A stretch of DNA of 64,000 nt, taken from assembly GCF_042649925.1 (NCBI RefSeq), contig NZ_JBHSAF010000014.1, forward strand, positions 744,001 to 808,000. Direction: 5' to 3'. A program made the translations under genes and the position numbers. This DNA is from Pseudaeromonas sharmana (GTDB taxonomy: Bacteria > Pseudomonadota > Gammaproteobacteria > Enterobacterales > Aeromonadaceae). Shown piece after piece: positions 60,921-64,000 of the stretch (the stretch's first letter is position 1; the number at the start of each line of letters is the position of its first letter). The notes beneath the pieces are model-generated. The model saw only the letters and a list, made by a program, of their open reading frames with translations. It did not search any database and was not told where the DNA came from.

Positions 60921-61931
60921 TTACATCTGCTCCTCGATAAGCCGTTCCGCAATTTGTAGGCAATTGAGCGCACCGCCCTTGCGGGTGTTATCTGTCACCA
61001 ACCAGAAATTGAAGCCATGCTCGCATGTCTTGTCCTGACGCAAGCGCGAGATAAACACGTCATTTTGGCCAGCACCGTGGCTAATCGGTGTCACCAACTC
61101 ATCCTCGACCAATTGCACACCCGGTGCCGCCAGCAAGGCTTGGCGTATCTCCTCCAGCGCACAGCCGTATTGGGTCTCCAGATGCACCACCTGACTGTGG
61201 CCATAGAAAACCGGTACACGTACGCAGGTGGCATTGATGCCGATACGCTCGTCGCCCAGCAGACGACGAACTTCGCTCTCAAAACGACGCTCTTCCAACG
61301 TATCGCCGTCCTCGGTCAGGTCATCAATCTGCGGGATGAGATTAAAAGCAATCTGCGCCGGATAGAGTGCTGGCTCAACCGGTCGCCCATTCAATAACTG
61401 GGCCGTTTGGCCCGCCAACTCCTGCACCCCTGCTTTTCCTGAACCGGCCACGGATTGCAGACTGACGAGATTGATGCGGGCTATCCCGACCTCATCGTGG
61501 ATCGGCTTCAGCGCCAGCATCAGCTCGGTCACGATGCAGGTCGGGCTGGCGACAATGTTGCGCTCACGATAATCAGCCAACGCATCACCATTCACCTCGG
61601 GAATGACCAGCGGCACGTCATGGTCATGCCGATAGTGCAGGCTATTGTCGATGACAATGCAGCCTTCGGCCGCCGCCGCTTCCGCCCAGCTGGCAGTCGC
61701 GTCGCTACCGGCCATGAAAAACGCTAACTGGACCTGCGTCCAATCAAAGGTCTCGGCAGCGGCGACCGGCACAGTTCTACCGGCGAAGCGAACACTCTCC
61801 AATTCCCCTTCCCTGGCAACCAGCGCGTAGATCTTGCCGACCGGAAACTGGCGCTCCTCGAGCAACTCCAGCAACAATTCCCCCCCCAGGGTATCCACAC
61901 CGAGAACGGCAATATCAAACGACGGGTTCAT
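60921..61931 (-). CDS. usg: Usg-like aspartate-semialdehyde dehydrogenase family protein
   Basis: 336 residues with the Asd fold: N-terminal NADP domain (I-A-V-L-G-V-D-T-L-G-G-E), S-P-T-C-I-V-T-E-L with the Cys at the catalytic position, S-V-A-G-S-G-K-A-G, R-V-P-V-F-Y-G-H-S, and C-terminal D-N-T-R-K-G-G-A-L-N. The K-M-x-x-E-T-R-K-I segment that binds phosphate in true Asd is replaced by E-E-R-R-F-E-S-E-V-R. This divergence and its place between pdxB and fimV match Usg, a homologue of unclear activity. GAGG precedes the ATG; pdxB ends 31 bp upstream. Confidence 0.85.
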   Translation of the reverse strand: MNPSFDIAVLGVDTLGGELLLELLEERQFPVGKIYALVAREGELESVRFAGRTVPVAAAETFDWTQVQLAFFMAGSDATASWAEAAAAEGCIVIDNSLHYRHDHDVPLVIPEVNGDALADYRERNIVASPTCIVTELMLALKPIHDEVGIARINLVSLQSVAGSGKAGVQELAGQTAQLLNGRPVEPALYPAQIAFNLIPQIDDLTEDGDTLEERRFESEVRRLLGDERIGINATCVRVPVFYGHSQVVHLETQYGCALEEIRQALLAAPGVQLVEDELVTPISHGAGQNDVFISRLRQDKTCEHGFNFWLVTDNTRKGGALNCLQIAERLIEEQM

Positions 61932-61962
61932 AATTTTCCTCTTATTGACAATGGAACATGGC

Positions 61963-63081
61963 TCAAGGTGTGACCACGTTGAATCCCAGACGCTGTAACA
62001 AAGCCAGATCCGGGCCAGTTACAGCCAAAGATGACCACTCCCGGCGTTCCAGGTAGTGTTTGCGCATCCAGTCAAAACTGGCCGCATCGGTATAAAAGCG
62101 GCGGAAACGGGCATCATCACGGCGCACATCATACACCAGATGGACCAGCGCCTTGAGCTGGGCATCAGCACATGACGTCCCCAGACTCACCGCGCTCAAC
62201 GGTGCTGGCGGCAACAGTGCGGAGAAAGGCACCGTGACTGGCTGGCCGCTGAGCTGGCACCATGCTTCGTACAGCATATAGCTACCCCGCAGCTTACCTT
62301 CCAGGCTATAACCGGCGATGTGCGGCGTAGCCAGTTCGGTATGGGGAATCAAGGCGGACATGAGCTCGGGTTCATGCTCCCAGACATCCATCACCAGTCG
62401 CAGTGGTGCAGCACCTTGTTGCCGGGAGAGCAGCGCGGCATTGTCCCAGACATCACCGCGACAGGCGTTGATCAGTATCTGCTCCGGATGCAGCGCTGCA
62501 ATCCGCTGTGCATCCAGCAGGTGCCAGGTTGGCGCCAGGCCATCATGTGTTAGTGGCACATGGAAACTGACCACATCACAGCCCAATGCCACCTCATAGT
62601 CGACATAATCACGCCCATCCCCCTGTTGTGCCTTGAAGGGGTCACACAGACAGACATGCATCCCCAGTGCCGCCGCACGCTCGGCTACGGCACTGCCGGT
62701 GTTGCCGGCACCGATAATGCCGATTGTCATACCCGCGAGGGATAATTGATAACGCTCAGCCAGGATCAGCAGGGCGCTGACCACGTATTCCCCCACACTG
62801 ATGCGGTTGCAGCCCGGCGCACTGGCAAAGGCGATGCCACGCTCGGCCAACAACGACTGATCTATATGGTCGGTACCGATTGTCGCGGTACCAACAAACC
62901 GCAGACGACGATTCTCCGCCAGCAAGCCGGCATCCACTCGAGTTACCGATCGCACCAGCAGAATATCGGCATCGGCGATCTGCTCTGCACTCATGGTCCG
63001 GCCCGGCAAGCGCCGGATTTGGCCGAAGGGGGCAAACAACTGCTCCACCAACGGCATATTCTCATCAATGACGATCTGCAT
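61963..63081 (-). CDS. pdxB: Erythronate-4-phosphate dehydrogenase
   Basis: 372 residues from the ATG at 63081. D-isomer 2-hydroxyacid dehydrogenase family: NAD motif G-I-I-G-A-G-N-T-G-S-A-V near 120, H-V-P-L-T-H-D-G, I-N-A-C-R-G-D-V-W-D-N with the substrate Arg, and H-I-A-G-Y-S-L-E-G-K with the catalytic His. The C-terminal about 90 residues are the PdxB dimerisation domain, absent from other members. Second step of the DXP-dependent pyridoxal-phosphate pathway. Weak ribosome-binding site. Confidence 0.95.
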   Translation of the reverse strand: MQIVIDENMPLVEQLFAPFGQIRRLPGRTMSAEQIADADILLVRSVTRVDAGLLAENRRLRFVGTATIGTDHIDQSLLAERGIAFASAPGCNRISVGEYVVSALLILAERYQLSLAGMTIGIIGAGNTGSAVAERAAALGMHVCLCDPFKAQQGDGRDYVDYEVALGCDVVSFHVPLTHDGLAPTWHLLDAQRIAALHPEQILINACRGDVWDNAALLSRQQGAAPLRLVMDVWEHEPELMSALIPHTELATPHIAGYSLEGKLRGSYMLYEAWCQLSGQPVTVPFSALLPPAPLSAVSLGTSCADAQLKALVHLVYDVRRDDARFRRFYTDAASFDWMRKHYLERREWSSLAVTGPDLALLQRLGFNVVTP

Positions 63082-63139
63082 GTTTAATCCATACGGCTTG
63101 CGACTGATGCCGCATTCTAGACCGAGTTCACCGTGCTGC

Positions 63140-64000
63140 CTATCGCTGCGCACCCAGCAGTGCATCAGGTTGCCACTGCTGGCAATGGGTAATAAAACTG
63201 GCCAGGGCCGGATGGTGATATTTCCCGGCCTGTGTGACCCAACTCAAACGACGCGACATCGGCGGCTGCACATCCAGTGCCCGCAGGCGGCCGTCGACCT
63301 CGGCACGCGCGGTGGCCATGCGTGACAACAGTCCCAGTCCCAGACCATTGGCGACGCCGTTGACAATCGACTCGGTCGTATTGAACTCAAAGGCCAGTTG
63401 CCAGTTAGCTAAATGGCTCGCCAGCAAACGCTGGAACTGTTCGCGACTGCCGGATCCCGGTTCACGCAGCAACCAGCGTTGCTGCTCCAGATCGCGCAGC
63501 GTCACGCCTCGGCGACCAACGAGGGGATGGTCCGGGGCCGCTACCACCTGCAGTGAGTCCTCAAGCCAGGGGTGGGACGCAAATCCGCGATCATCCAGTT
63601 GCCCCTCCACCAACACAATATCCAGCCCATACTCGCTCAGCGCCTGACCCAAAGCCCGAGTGTTGTTGATCTGAATCTGGACCTCAATCCCGGGATAGCG
63701 CTGGATAAAGCCAGCCAGCAGCGCCGGTAGCAGGTAGTTACCGATGGTGTTACTGGCGCCAATTCGCACCAGCCCATGATGATGCTCGCCGGCAACAAAC
63801 AGTGCTTCGATGTGCTGAACCCGCTGCCGCACCTCATCGGCCAGTGGCAATAACAGGGCGCCGTGATTATTCAGCTGCAGTCGGTTACGTACCCGGTCGA
63901 ACAACGGGCAATCCAGCTGGCGCTCCAATTCCTGCAACGCCATGCTGACGGCCGCCTTGGTGATACATAACCGTGCCGCCGCCGCGGCAAGGCTGCCATG
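63140..64000 (-). CDS. LysR family transcriptional regulator (cut by window edge)
   Basis: At least 286 residues; the 5' end lies beyond the window, as the frame is open to base 64000. The helix-turn-helix is visible (A-A-A-R-L-C-I-T-K-A-A-V-S-M-A-L-Q-E-L-E), then the linker helix, then the effector domain (G-L-V-R-I-G-A-S-N-T-I-G-N-Y-L-L-P near residue 80 of the visible part). The effector domain resembles the CysB/CbbR-like group with the S-N-T-I-G-N loop. It lies 58 bp before pdxB; the target is unknown. Confidence 0.9.
   Translation of the reverse strand, partial: HGSLAAAAARLCITKAAVSMALQELERQLDCPLFDRVRNRLQLNNHGALLLPLADEVRQRVQHIEALFVAGEHHHGLVRIGASNTIGNYLLPALLAGFIQRYPGIEVQIQINNTRALGQALSEYGLDIVLVEGQLDDRGFASHPWLEDSLQVVAAPDHPLVGRRGVTLRDLEQQRWLLREPGSGSREQFQRLLASHLANWQLAFEFNTTESIVNGVANGLGLGLLSRMATARAEVDGRLRALDVQPPMSRRLSWVTQAGKYHHPALASFITHCQQWQPDALLGAQR

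Noticed and set aside
1..64000. tRNA, rRNA, insertion sequences, prophage
   Set aside because: No cloverleaf-like unit, rRNA sequence, transposase, integrase or phage gene was recognised.

Overview
The window is chromosomal DNA of a gammaproteobacterium with moderately high G+C. Gene content and order (rnfABCDGE-nth; fimV-truA-accD-folC-dedD beside usg-like and pdxB; tyrR, speA, pepT, ydiJ-menI; a LuxO/LuxU phosphorelay) point to the Vibrio/Aeromonas side of the class. An Aeromonadales member of the Oceanimonas/Zobellella/Aeromonas type is my best guess; this is inference from content, not a search. I saw no rRNA, tRNA, insertion sequence, prophage or CRISPR array. The right edge cuts a LysR-type gene. 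Two runs of N lie inside the repeat-rich 3' part of rnfC.

Layout. 0-10 kb: acetyltransferase and XRE-cupin regulator, an RNA methyltransferase, the RNA helicase deaD, menI and the FAD/Fe-S dehydrogenase ydiJ. 10-17 kb: a complete sucrose PTS locus (scrK, scrY, scrA, scrB, scrR) with matching LacI-type operators and a CRP-like site. 17.7-23.7 kb: one leftward seven-gene run (thermostable-hemolysin-family GNAT, AMP-dependent ligase, heme-oxygenase-like diiron protein, SDR, TPR-like protein, PmrA/PmrB-like two-component system), headed by a near-consensus PmrA box. 24-31 kb: housekeeping genes (cysS, ppiB, lpxH, tyrR, cutC, a DMT exporter). 31-38 kb: the Rnf electron-transport operon with nth. 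38-46 kb: Bax-inhibitor-1-like protein, speA, pepT, a two-domain acyltransferase resembling OlsF, and folE.

46-53.5 kb is the most notable region. luxO, luxU, a FIST-domain sensor protein (NosP/VpsV-like) and a soluble hybrid histidine kinase (VpsS-like) form one leftward operon. Beyond its end lie three LuxO-type operators (TTGCA-W3-TGCAA; two perfect, one with a single change) spaced exactly 21 bp apart. A sigma-54 -24/-12 promoter follows, then a roughly 75-nt transcript unit with two hairpins and a U8 tail. This has the architecture of a Qrr regulatory RNA gene, although the RNA does not show the Vibrio Qrr core that I know. A whole sensor-to-sRNA circuit thus appears to sit within about 5.5 kb, and the predicted RNA can pair with the luxU ribosome-binding site.

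53.4-64 kb is a leftward housekeeping block (nif3-like, dedD, folC, accD, truA, fimV, usg-like, pdxB, LysR).
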